A DNA stretch of 64,000 nt, from NCBI GenBank assembly GCA_025667525.1, contig JANFOE010000583.1, positions 1 to 64,000 of the forward strand. Reading direction: 5' to 3'. A model generated the notes under the pieces. It was not told the DNA's origin, ran no database searches, and saw nothing but the letters and a program-made list of their open reading frames with translations. Positions 1-11,100 of the stretch are shown one piece after another; position 1 is the first letter of the stretch; each line of letters begins with the position of its first letter. Source of the DNA: Glebionis coronaria. Taxonomy: Eukaryota; Streptophyta; Magnoliopsida; Asterales; Asteraceae. A program made the position numbers and the translations under genes.

Positions 1-149
1 TTTAAACCTGTTCTTGGTTTCATCAAATCATTTGTCCATTTTTTTCTACACGTTTTTTTTTTTGTTTTTGTTCCATACAATATCATCAAATCAATTCATT
101 ATCGGCAAAAGGACAGAAAAAAAACAAAAAATGGCCAGATCCACTATTT

Positions 150-490
150 TCGGTTTCAAAACCCTTTTCCGACTGTTTTTCCGATGGGTTTTTCGATGTT
201 TATACATTCCGACTGATATCCATCGGAAAAGGGTTTATACATTCCGATGGTGATTCCGATGGTTTTTCATATGGGCTTATCCGTTGGATTATTCGGATGG
301 AATATTCCGATGGATTGTTTCGATGAAATATTCCGATGGATTATTTACATTCCGATGGCTTATTTAGAAACATTCCGATGGATGTGTAAATCATTTCGAT
401 GGGTTGACTTATTGCAATGGACACTTCACACAACATTCCGATGTCTTTCTGAAAACATTGCGATGTCTTTCCGAAAACAGTTTGATGACT
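150..490. repeat. Degenerate TTCCGATGG short-motif repeat
   Basis: The nonamer TTCCGATGG and close variants (TTTCGATGG, TTGCGATGT) recur every 15-40 bases. Many copies are preceded by ACA or ATA, giving CATTCCGATGG or TATTCCGATGG. Open frames across it are side effects of the repeat. It is probably part of a larger transposable element whose left part lies outside the window, because similar short-motif arrays occur inside the Gypsy LTRs further right. No coding function is seen. Confidence 0.6.
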
Positions 491-576
491 CAAATATATC
501 ATGAACCAACCTACTTCACTCACCGAGTCAACTCGGTAATTATCGAGCTGATCGGGTCAACTCAGTGAGTGAGTAT

Positions 577-929
577 TGTTGGGACTTATATATCTTGAGT
601 TGATATGACAAAAGAAGATGAAGGACTTAATAATAAATAGTTAGCTTAGTAAGTAAGCTAGGGTTGTGATGTAACCCTAGTACCTCTAGTATATAAAGAG
701 GGTTAGGCACACATGGTTATTCACTCATTCATATACAATGTAAACTAAAGGTGTGTGTGCGTTCTCCTGGTGTCAAGCCTATTAGGCACCAGGAATAGTT
801 AGTAGCTTATTAGTATTTTATGAATAAGAAAGCCTTGTTCATAACTTTGATTGTGTTCTTTATGTTCTGCTGTGCTTATTACAATCATTGTTATATATCC
901 CAGATGAGTCTAGATCCTAAGACTCAACA
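577..929 (+). repeat. 5' LTR of non-coding Copia-type element
   Basis: 353 bp, TG...CA ends. A TATA-like segment (GTATATAAAGAGG near 690) lies about 110 bp from the start and probably drives transcription. The other copy is at 3193-3545. Confidence 0.92.
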
Positions 930-931
930 AG

Positions 932-943
932 TGGTATCAGAGC
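932..943 (+). other. Primer binding site, initiator tRNA-Met type
   Basis: TGGTATCAGAGC starts two bases after the LTR end. It is the classical site for minus-strand priming by initiator methionine tRNA in plant Copia elements. Confidence 0.9.
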
Positions 944-2204
944 TTGTTGGCTCTCGATCTGGTTGATCTACAAGGTTTTCGTTAGTATTTTCTGTTTTTA
1001 TATAAATAAAAGTTGTTGATCTAGGGTTTTTCCCAACAAACCCTAGATGATTTGTTGTTCTGTTGTTGTTGATCTATCTTGTTGTTGTTGGTACTTTCAT
1101 GATGATTATACTAGCTTTGGTGAGTTGATTCTTGAATCAATGATGAACCCAGCATGAAGATTCGGTGTGTTCATTGCTGTTGTCCCACAAACCCAAACGT
1201 GAGTATTTTCTTATTGTGATTGTGTGTCACAAACGACGAGAGGCGTAAGGAAAAGAAAATAGTACTGGTCACGTTATGGAGTATTGACTCCATGTACGAC
1301 AAAACATGGGACTACTAGATTATTCCTATTGGCCCAGGTACTGATCACTTTATCTTGATATGGCATCAAGTAAAATGTTGGTTCTCACGTGGTTATTAAT
1401 TTTTGATATGTGGTCCAACATTTGTAACATTATTTTAGTCTTGATTTGGTGATATGGAAAAGTCAATAGACGTGTGAATATTGTTTCCCTAAGTATCGGG
1501 ATTATATGCGTAATTTATGGAAGTTTGTTTTTGTCATACGTGAAAACAAAAAGGAAGGATTGAGGCTATTGGTTTATTATTAACAAGTATGGATACAAAC
1601 TGGAAGGATGGATATTGTTTTGTCATGTGAGGCTATTTCAAGGTACTATTGTTTCGTATTTGGTTATACTTATTATGGTGCTATGAAGAACACAAATATA
1701 TTACATAACTTTCGGGATTAATGTTTCCTATTTTGTGTGATACGACTTTTATGAGAATATATTGCTTTCTCCTTGGACGTAGCTAAGACAGTTATGATGC
1801 GAGATTTTTGGAAGATACACGTTTTTTATTTTCCTAATTTTATGGAATGCGAGTTATATTTGGAAGTGATGTGTGAGCAGTTATGACTTACGCAAAATAT
1901 GGGTGGTATTATTATGCACGAGATTATGAGTTTGGACAAGGTCAAACTCTTATTTGCTTATAGGATGGAAAAGACGTGTTATGGGTGGTATTGTTGACAA
2001 GGTCACATTTGTGGTAATATTATTGTTCATAATTACCTCTACTCTTATCCCATAAATAAATTACGTGGATTCATAATAGGTTGCATTCTTGGAGACATAC
2101 AAAGCATCAGCAAAAGCAACAGCTTTAGCGAAATTTGGTGACAGTTGGTTAAAAAAAATAATAAAAAAGGGGTTTGAGATGTACTGGTAAGCTATTTCTT
2201 ACTA

Positions 2205-2280
2205 CTGGTCGGTTCCTCCTGGACAGTTTCTACTGGTCGGTTCCTCCTGGTCGGTTCCTCCTGGTCGTTCCTACTGGTGA
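2205..2280 (+). repeat. Short tandem repeat of TACTGGTCGGTTCCTCCTGG type
   Basis: About four imperfect copies of a roughly 16-28-bp unit containing GGTCGGTTCCTCCTGG lie head to tail in the interior of the non-coding Copia-type element. This is non-coding and possibly part of an RNA packaging or leader region, which is only a guess. Confidence 0.6.
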
Positions 2281-2740
2281 TCTTGAACAATGAAGAGGTA
2301 TATGGTTCATTTCGAAAGTTCAGTTTATACTATAATTCTTGACTGGAACAGTTACACGCTCTTTTACAAATATTTGGGGGGGCATATGATACCATACAGT
2401 TCATGATATGATCATCACAAAATTAGCATGATCATAAGCATCGAGTGGTTTCTGGTTGATCTGTCAGAGCTCACTGAGACTATCGGCCATTGCATGTGAT
2501 CGCCATGCATATATTGATTACAAGAATTATACAAAGACATTTTATTACATATTATTGTAATAAGCATGTCTTTTTCACACTAAAGGAGTAGATGATCTAT
2601 ACTACTGAGTTCAAGATGCAAGAGATGGTTAGCCTACGGTTCTTACTGGTGAGTTATGGTTCCTTGACGAAGACAATTGATAATTGCTTAATTTAATGTT
2701 GGAGTTGATTTTCACAAATTTGTTTTTATATCTCAATCAG

Positions 2741-2937
2741 GTGAGCAATACACCTTGTCTTTGGACTAAATATATTGTTACAGCTTACAACTGGCTCATA
2801 GTTGTGAAGGTTACCAGTTCCCATGTACCAAAAATTGTTGGTGAGCAATACACCTTATCGTTGGATTAAATATATTGTTATAGCTAACAGCTGGCTTATA
2901 GTTGTGGGGGTTCCCAGTCCCATGTAATAAAAACTGA
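2741..2937 (+). repeat. Two-copy tandem repeat of about 100 bp
   Basis: A unit beginning GTGAGCAATACACCTT occurs at 2741 and again at 2841, and similarity continues through the CCCATGTA segment of each copy. It is an internal duplication of the non-coding element. No reading frame is conserved between copies. Confidence 0.8.
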
Positions 2938-3192
2938 GATGATATAAGACACAAGTTTGGGATATTTCACTTCTTCATAAAATTCGTTATACTTGATTTT
3001 CTTCATCAGTGATCACTCTAAGGAAGCCTACTGGATTTGACATGCACTTCTTAAGGGGAAGACGATCCCTTTTGAGTTGATGTGACAAAAAGGGGAAGAA
3101 TGCATGGATCAAGGGGAAGCTTAGTCTTCATCTATATTAGCTTCAGGGGAAGCTTGTGCTTACTGGTTTTGTCAAATCAACTAGGGAAAGAT

Positions 3193-3545
3193 TGTTGGGA
3201 CTTATATATCTTGAGTTGATATGACAAAAGAAGATGAAGGACTTAATAATAAATAGTTAGCTTAGTAAGTAAGCTAGGATTGTGATGTAACCCTAGTACC
3301 TCTAGTATATAAAGAGGGTTAGGCACACATGGTTATTCACTCATTCATATACAATGTAAACTAAAGGTGTGTGTGCGTTCTCCTGGTGTCAAGCCTATTA
3401 GGCACCAGGAATAGTTAGTAGCTTATTAGTATTTTATGAATAATAAAGCCTTGTTCATAACTTTGATTGGGTTCTTTATGTTCCGCTGTGCTTATTACAA
3501 TCATTGTTATATATCCCAGATGAGTCTAGATCCTAAGACTCAACA
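3193..3545 (+). repeat. 3' LTR of non-coding Copia-type element
   Basis: 353 bp, the same length as the 5' LTR, with four base differences by eye. It is followed directly by the target duplication AGTAT. Confidence 0.92.
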
Positions 3546-3550
3546 AGTAT

Positions 3551-4439
3551 AACTCCAAACCACAACCCCAACCAGCCTTTTAACTCCCATCAACACCAAC
3601 TCTATCCTACCTAACCCATTGACACCTAATCCCCAACTAAACTCAATTTACAAATTGAAAAATACAAAATCTCAGTTTCAGTTTTGTGTTTTCACTTGCA
3701 TGTCAAGATCTATAAAGATCTTCCACAAAACCTGAATTCATCATCGATTTTTGTGGGTTAACCCCTTCATTTGATTTTCGAATTTAAAAGATCGGAATCA
3801 TAACATGATTGTTATGCTCCTCGGTTTGTTTCGTTGGTTTCAACAACAAATTAAATTAAACCTACCCGAGACCATACAACGGATGTTGAAGTCGAAAATA
3901 ACTGTCGTTATTATTTGAAATGGTCTTAAGATAGTGGCTCCGTCAAGTCAAGCTGTTAATCTTTAAAGATAAAACGGTTTAGGTGGTTTATTTTTGTTAT
4001 TCGGATGGTGATTCAAAGGGATTCGATTGAGGTGTTGATTTGTATGGTTGGAAGTGTTTAGTGGGATTTGATAAAGTTTGGTGGCTGAGAGGTATATGTG
4101 ACGGTTTGATTGATGGTGAGAAATGGTGAGATGGTATTGTTTTCTGCATATGAGATTGAGGTGAGAAGTTTTTTAACTGAATGATAGATTATGGTTGGTT
4201 TACCTAAATAGATGGAAAACATTCGTTGTTATATGTCTTCCATTGGATCGGGTATTTGCATATGTGTACTGATTGACCGTGTCTTAGCAACTATGGACCA
4301 ATGTTAATGTGATGGGCCGACTGGTATATCAGACTGTGTATATTGATGGGGCTGGATGAAATATTTTAACTATTATAGTTGGTCCGAATTTGACTCTTAA
4401 AAAGGGGTATATGGGGAGTTTATTCGCGATCCGATCATT
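3551..4439. other. Unclassified non-coding stretch
   Basis: No plausible gene, no paired termini and no tandem structure was found. The segment is moderately AT-rich and directly follows the AGTAT duplication, so it continues the pre-insertion sequence seen left of 572. It may belong to an older degraded element. Confidence 0.4.
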
Positions 4440-5303
4440 AAAAACCTTCGTTTCAAAACCCTAATTTTCGAAGAAAAAAAATCGGCGACCTCACCGCGGA
4501 GGTCGATCCGCGCATCAGTTGGGTATATGATTGATTTGGGCTTCAAAAATCAAGTTAGCTAGACGAAGTTGACGACTTCTCATTCTCTAGTCATTGTTGG
4601 TCTCCAGTTAACGACACTCAAACAAACACGACAAACACGACAAAAACAAACAAATACCAAAACAATCCTTTAAGATTTACTAAAATTGTCAAAACGGCTG
4701 GTATTCGGGAAAAGTAATGTCAAGTGATTACGAAGTGGATTTGATATTTATTATTTGAAGGTGAAGTGGAATATCACGAAGAAGTCTACTCAATTCATCA
4801 CCGAGCCTCTTTCACCCCCTCTATCGATTGATGATTCGCTTGAGCATTCATGATTGAGACTTGATTTATCTAGTTTCCACTGTCAAGGGGTGGATGGTCG
4901 ACGACATGGACAACTATCACTTAAGGAGTTAGGTTGTAGTGCTCAGTGTCACACTCACCGGGAGTTGTGGATACTTCAAGAGGTGTTCTACATCTTATAT
5001 CTCTCTCTTTATGTATAAGATTCTAAGAGACGTTTCTCTGCACTGTTCGTCAATCAACACAAGTGCTAAGCGTAAGTAACAAATTTGGGGGATTGTACTT
5101 CAGTTTCAAGTTTGGAATATCAAGTTTACTTCATCAGTAGTCACTACATATAGCCGAAAGAATACAAGGTTGGTAAGTTTAGCCAAAGAGTACAAGAGTA
5201 GAGATGTGATCAGCAAACAATTCTCACGAGCAACTTGAGCTACAGAACGTCAACAAAGATTTCTGCTTCAGACACGAACATCTCGCGATTCTGATTGTAC
5301 TTG

Positions 5304-5465
5304 TCAGATGATGCTCCCGAGTGTTCTTAACCACCATACTTCTGACAAGAACGCTACCGAGTGTTCTTAACCACTATACTTTTGACAAGAACGCTACCGA
5401 GTGTTCGTCACCATCATACTTTCGACAAGAACATCTCGCGATTTTGACCGTACACGTCAGATGAT
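5304..5465 (+). repeat. Tandem array with 40-bp period
   Basis: GACAAGAACGCTACCGAGTG occurs at 5344 and 5384, and GACAAGAACATCTCGCG at 5424, exactly 40 bases apart. Partial units extend on both sides. The array lies in the non-coding interior of the degenerate Copia-like element. Confidence 0.8.
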
Positions 5466-6034
5466 GCTTCCGAGATTTCGTCACCATCATGGGGGAAGAA
5501 CGTGTACTTTGGGGTACTTAGTTCAACTTCCAGGGGGAAGTATTCTACAAGCGTGAGAAGTTTTGTTGTTGATTTCTTACATGTTCCCCCAAACACATAA
5601 TCATGAAGACCAAAAATGTCAAGGTAGCAGTTACTTGGTGTGGTTTGCTTCTACTTCTACAAAATTCTGCTGTGCACTTTAAATGTCAAAGATAGAAGAT
5701 TGCTCAAGCTACAGATTCTGCTCAGGATAGGATATTGGTTTGGGGGAAGCTGATTCAGAAGCTTCGTCAAAAAGAAGTCTATGAAGAAAGCTTTTCAAGA
5801 CATGTGGTATGAATTGGGGGGAAGTTAATCCAGTTCATACATGATACAATGGTTCCTCAACAAGCAAAGACAAAGAGAATTCAAACTGGGGTATAAGTTT
5901 TTCTAGAAGACTTGAAGACAACGACGTCATCCTCAGCATTGGAAGCAAACTTAATACTGTCATATTTTTGTTATATTTGCATATTTTTAGGAACATTGTA
6001 AGTAATTCTGTATGTCTCCACATTGGGGGAAGAT

Positions 6035-6329
6035 TGTTAGCCTTAAAATGTGTGCGACTAACGGAATTACATAAGTCTCATAGCCGGGACTTGCAGGGAC
6101 TAATATTGTCTTATTTAATAGTCCAAGTCCCGTGCTATATATACCCCTCCATACTTTAATGGAGGGGTGAGGTTCTTTATTTACCATTTTCCTTTCTCTC
6201 TCTAATAAACACACTTTATTAGAGGGACTCTCTCTCTCTCTCTTTCTCTCACTAACCATGGCTAAACATCTATATCACCCTCCCTGGCCTCCGGATCAAA
6301 CCCGTGTTCATAGTGAATCCAAGTTAACA
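6035..6329 (+). repeat. 3' LTR of degenerate Copia-like element
   Basis: 295 bp, TGTTAG...TTAACA. It contains a TATA box (CTATATATACC near 6133), a hairpin CCCCTCCATACTTTAATGGAGGGG-like segment around 6147-6170, and a CT-rich tract. No TSD can be tested because the left end of the element is missing. Confidence 0.65.
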
Positions 6330-6556
6330 ATTTGGCCGGGACAAATAATAGTTTTAAATAAAAGTTGCTTAAAATACGAAGTTGTGAAAGAAAGGGAACA
6401 ACTTTAAGCATTGTTCGCCGAAAGTATAAAGTAGCGATTCAAGAATAGAAACCAGATTCTTGACACGTCCTACATAACCCACTACCAAGTCAACTTTGTA
6501 CCAAATAGATAATGTTTTATGAGTTAATGCTTTGTTCACTTTATGTTATATTTATT

Positions 6557-7220
6557 AGGGTGTTCAAAAAAACCGAAAAAACCGACCGAACCGCTCAATC
6601 CGAAATCAAAAAGACTCGAAAAAGAAAAACTGTAACCGAAAAAACCCGCTTATTGTGGTTCGGTTACGGTTTTTACTTTTAAATATACGCGGTTAACCGA
6701 ATCGGACCGTATATAATATACATTAAAGTTTGTAACTAAATATTATAATATTTGTACATTAGTAATTATATTACTTCACTACTTTCATTGTATAACAATT
6801 TTTTTATTCTAAGCTAAACATTTATTTGTGAAAATTGATCAACACGATTGTAATCTAAAGCTATCAAAAAATATATTTTGGTTAATTTGTTATGTTTTAT
6901 ATTAATTTTTTTTCATGTGATTAAACTCAATAAACTTTTTTAGTGGTTAACCGTGACCAGAATAACAGGTAACCAACCACTCATTTCGGGTAATTGCATG
7001 TCTGATTGCCCGCCTAGTACAATTCGGTTTCGGGTAGTAAACCCGCCCTGCGATAGATAGTTTTTTTTTTGTAACAGTGATTTTCGACATATTGGCCGGC
7101 TAATCTATGGGGTTTGAGCCCACCGCCACACATATTCAAATCAGGTAAAGCCCTCCCTTTTCAGGAGGTCGTTCAAATCTCCAAATTAACCGAACTGAAC
7201 CTACCCGTAAACACCCCTAG
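6557..7220. mobile_element. hAT-like non-autonomous DNA transposon
   Basis: 664 bp bounded by AGGGTGTTC at the left and the approximate inverse ACACCCCTAG at the right. The flanks are an exact 8-bp repeat TATTTATT (6549-6556 and 7221-7228). An 8-bp duplication and AGGGGTGT-type tips fit the hAT superfamily. Subterminal CCGAACCG/CGGTTCGG motifs are repeated in both orientations. No transposase frame. The AT-rich duplication is the weak point. Confidence 0.7.
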
Positions 7221-7867
7221 TATTTATTGTAAAACGCATTTATTCCTTTGTCAAACTCAGAGAGTCAGTTGTTCATCTAAACATCTGGCCCTCAGAGCTT
7301 GCTTGTAAATTCTCTTGTTAAGTTTACTTGTCCAATTGTATAACATACATTGTTATTTAACTCTTGTGATCTAACACATCGTGATACTTTGATTAAATAG
7401 TCTTGCACGTTTGAAAATTATTTTTGGTGTAATTAAATCCTTTATAATCGTTTCAGTCGTAATTGAGGACTTTCAATTATCCCCTCTTATTTGTTAGGGT
7501 CAATTATCCCAAATATTTGGTTGGGGTTTGAGGGTTTGCATTTACTAGCATCTTGCTGGTTCTCAACTTATTATTAACCGGGAAAAAAATGGAATTATAT
7601 ATTTTTGGTCTCTATAGCTTTTGAAATTATACGTATCTTCAGGAAATGGGTTCTTATCTGTTAAACCACATAAGTATGAAACAAAAGGACTCGACTTTAC
7701 CAGGTAACACGAACAAGAAAAACCTAACCCGTTTACCCAATTATTCACTTTACTTTAGTTGATTCTCAAACTTTCCTTCGAAAGAAAACACTTGCACATG
7801 CTTATATATATACGCAAGTTCTCTGTTCTCTATATACAAGAGTTAGGTCTAATTCAAATATATATGC

Positions 7868-7996
7868 CGGGGGTCTTTCTGGAAGCAGTCCCCCTACTCT
7901 CAGGTAGACTCTCAGGTAGGGGAGCGGCTGTCTACATCCCACCTCCCCCATACCTCGCTCCTGCGGGATTGGGTACGGTTGTTGTTGTTGTTGTAC
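7868..7996 (+). mobile_element. SINE 3' fragment ending in (TTG)n
   Basis: GGAAGCAGTCCCCCTACTCT is followed by CTACATCCCACCTCCCCCA, then GGGATTGGGTACGG and a GTT/TTG run. This order is the conserved 3' region of plant Au/TS-type SINEs. The tRNA-like head with A and B boxes is missing, so the copy is 5' truncated. It lies about 180 bp beyond the stop codon of the B3 gene. Confidence 0.65.
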
Positions 7997-8176
7997 AAAA
8001 CAAAGGGACCAACATTCATCAGTTAAGATCTACATGAGTACATGATCAACATACAAAGTCTTGAACCTAAAACATTCACTGGTCAACATAATCATCAGTT
8101 TCTAATAAAAAAAACTACCATACTCCATAATAGTCCATACGTTCATAAAGACAGACTAATTATTAGTGCTAGTGTC

Positions 8177-11100
8177 CTACCATGGTGCATCAACATGTTT
8201 CTGGAACTCGGCTTGATTCTTCTCCATCTTCTCTTTCAAACCACTCACAATCCCATCGATCTTTTTGTTATTTTCTTTAAGTTCCAGTAGCTTCTCTTCC
8301 AAATTCTGGATGGTGTTTGCATTCTGCTTTTGTTCCTCTCTAGCCTCCACATACCTCATTGCATCTTCAGAATCAAACGCAAGTGCCTTAAGTTCATGAA
8401 TCCTATCGCGCAAAAAACCAACCTTCATGCCTATAAGCTCAAAAGAGTTTAGGGAACTATCCCACACTTCGAATTCCTCCTTTGTTGTGTTGAAATCACA
8501 GTTCTTGATCATATTTGCAATGTTCACCATCTCGCCAATCATGCCCGCTACCAATTTGGGATACAAACCTTTGCGAACACCATTGTGAAGGATTTCTTTC
8601 CTCCTAATGCAAAGTTTGAAATAGGTTTTTCTGATTTCTTCTGAAAGCTCAGAGTCAATGCACTGTTTGTTGACCCTAATGCGAAAGTCTTTGAAGGTTT
8701 TGAGTTTTTCTGAAGAAACATTTGGTTCGGGGGAAGCTACATGAACTTCTGAATTGACCCCTGAACTGTCAATGGGGTGGTCACTTATCTGAATTGGGGA
8801 TTCAGGCCTATTCTGCTTCTTTTGAACCTTCGCTGAGGGAAGGGAACTCGATCCCAAACGTTTTATTCCCCTTGGTTTTGAGTTGTTGGCCAGTGCTGCT
8901 GTGATAAAACGGATTAATATAAAATGATTAATAGAAGTATAGAGGGCAACTGCGACCGTTTTACTTGTAAATCAGGCAGTTGAACTATATTTTGTCTCAA
9001 AACGCGTCAGATAAGAAAGGGCTAATTGCTTGAAAATACATCTAACTTACAATGTTTTGTGGTTGCGTGTAACCATACTTTTTTACCCATTATGCCATTG
9101 AACTTTCAAATTCAACCATTGTGTGTATTTTGTAACCATTTTACCCTTACTTTTTTCAAATTTCGAAGGGTAAAATGGTCAATGTACATGGCAGAATGGG
9201 CACAAAATACACACAATGATCGAAATTTGGAAGTTTAATGACAGAATGAGAAAAAAAAGATGGCTACCCACAACCACAAAAAATGGCAAGTTAGATGCAT
9301 TTTCAAGGAATTAGCGCACTACGAAATTGGTGAAAATGTTCGAAGTCACCAAAGTCCTTTCAATTTTCTTTTGGTAAAGCATCCAGAGTTAAAAATTAAT
9401 ACAACCTCTTCTATTGATTTATTCAGACATGTCGATATATTTGTTAATATTTTTGAGCCGCCACAAACTCAAACCGCTTCCCACCGGGAGAGGTTGGCGT
9501 GGCCACTTCAAGTTTGTTTGCACAATTTATAATGATAATCAACGCGTAATATTTTATAAAAACTTTAGAAAATGGAAAAATAGTGGCTTTGTTCGTTTTG
9601 AGTTTTGATTCACACTCAAAATTGGCTTGTTTGTAAGAAAACCCATTAACAAGTTGTGTAGTTGCACAAAAAGATTATAACAAACCTGGAGGTATGCGTA
9701 TCGTAAACACATTGTGGTTTGGACGGTCTGGAGTACCATCAACTTGTTTCGGATCACTTGCCCTTGTATGAGCATCATGGTCAGAAAGGTCCGCAGTACC
9801 ATTAGCTACTTTCAAAACACTTGCCCCCATATGAGCATGGTGGTTTGAAAGGTCTGGAGTACCATCAACTTCTTTAGCATCACTTGCCCCCATACGAGCA
9901 TGGTGGTTTGAAAGGTCTGGAGTACCATCAACTTCTTTAGCATCACTTGCCCCCATACGAGCATGGTGGTTAGAAAGGTCTGGAGTACCATCAACTTCTT
10001 TAGGATCACTTGCCCCCATATGAGCATGGTGGTTTGAAAGGTTTGGCGTACCATCAACTTCTTTAGGATCACTTGCCCACATATGAGCATCATGGTTTAG
10101 AAGGTTTGGAGTACCATCAACTTCTTTTGAATCACCTGCCCCCGTATGTGCATCGAGGTTTAAAAGGGCTAAAGTACCATCAACTTCTTTTGAGTCACTT
10201 GCCCTTACTATATAAACCTATAAATTGAATAGGAAAATTTCATACGTCTTTATATGCTTTAAACTCTTATGTATACTACTCGTACTATACTACTATATAA
10301 GAGCACTGGTACAGTCTAGTCTCGTACTATAGCTGAGCCGTGGGCAAAAAGTGTAGCCACGTCAGCAAAAGCATCCATGGCACCACATTTTTCCACACAT
10401 ACCCCACAATAAATTTAAAAAAAAAAACAACAAAAAAAAAAGTTGAAAATCTATGGCGTCAGCTGGTGGCTATGACTCCAGCTTCTATGGCACGGTATGG
10501 TGAGCCAAGGATATTCTAGCGCCATAGCCCACAACGCCAGCCATGGCTATATCACCAACCTAACTCCGATCTTAATCCCAAACCTAACTCCAAACCAAAT
10601 TACTAATATATACCTCTAACTCCCTATACCATCTATATCTCACTCCTAGCTCCGATCTTAATCCCAAACCTAACTTCAAAGCCATTAGATCATATTTTAT
10701 TAGATTGATCTCATCTACCATCTCTTTTTAACAAGATTTTGTAAGAAACTATTAAAATAACACTTATATTTCGAAATTATAATATCTTTTTATCTATTTA
10801 TCTTTTTCATTATCTAATTTCACCATATTTTAAAAAATTGTGCTCTTTAATTCAACATCCATTTTGATATACTAGCATAGTGCCCGCGCAATGCGGCGGT
10901 GAGTACTCGATGGTAATTTTTGAAGCGAACAAATGTTACTATTTTACCTATAAAGTTTATATTCACATGATGTTAAAAGGGTAAATATGTGAAATCAAAA
11001 TAAACCCGATAAAAATAAAAAATAAAAAATAAAAAGTTAATACAATTTATCAAAATTGATATTGAATTAAAGAGTACAAAATTTTAGAAAATATGGTGAA

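Larger units (their letters stand above)
577..3545 (+). mobile_element. Non-autonomous Copia-type LTR retrotransposon (LARD-like)
   Basis: Two 353-bp LTRs (577-929 and 3193-3545) begin TGTTGGG and end CAACA. They are flanked by a perfect 5-bp target duplication AGTAT at 572-576 and 3546-3550. Two bases after the left LTR is TGGTATCAGAGC, complementary to initiator tRNA-Met, so the element runs on the plus strand. A purine-rich stretch (AGGGAAAGA) precedes the right LTR. The 2.26-kb interior has no frame for gag or pol, so its proteins must come from another element. I count four differences between the LTRs (about 1 %), which suggests recent insertion. Confidence 0.93.
4440..6329 (+). mobile_element. 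Degenerate Copia-like element, non-coding interior plus 3' LTR
   Basis: The right end has the order expected of a retroelement: a polypurine tract (TTGGGGGAAGAT ending at 6034) joined to an LTR that starts TGTTAGCC and ends TTAACA. Several GGGGGAAG segments precede it (around 5490, 5530, 5745, 5815), as is common upstream of Copia 3' LTRs. No matching 5' LTR was found in the window and there is no gag or pol frame. The left limit given is only where leader-like sequence begins. Confidence 0.55.

Noticed and set aside
4325..4340. Primer-site-like GGTATATCAGACTG that would mark a 5' LTR end for the element ending at 6329
   Set aside because: Two differences from the tRNA-Met site and no LTR end before it that matches 6035-6329.
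7759..8290. Two plus-strand frames of 82 and 92 codons
   Set aside because: The first runs through the SINE tail and the second is antisense to the B3 terminal exon. Neither looks like a gene.
9690..10217. CRISPR-like periodic array
   Set aside because: The 63-bp units are contiguous without unique spacers, are in frame, and lie between good splice sites in a plant gene. It is a coding repeat.
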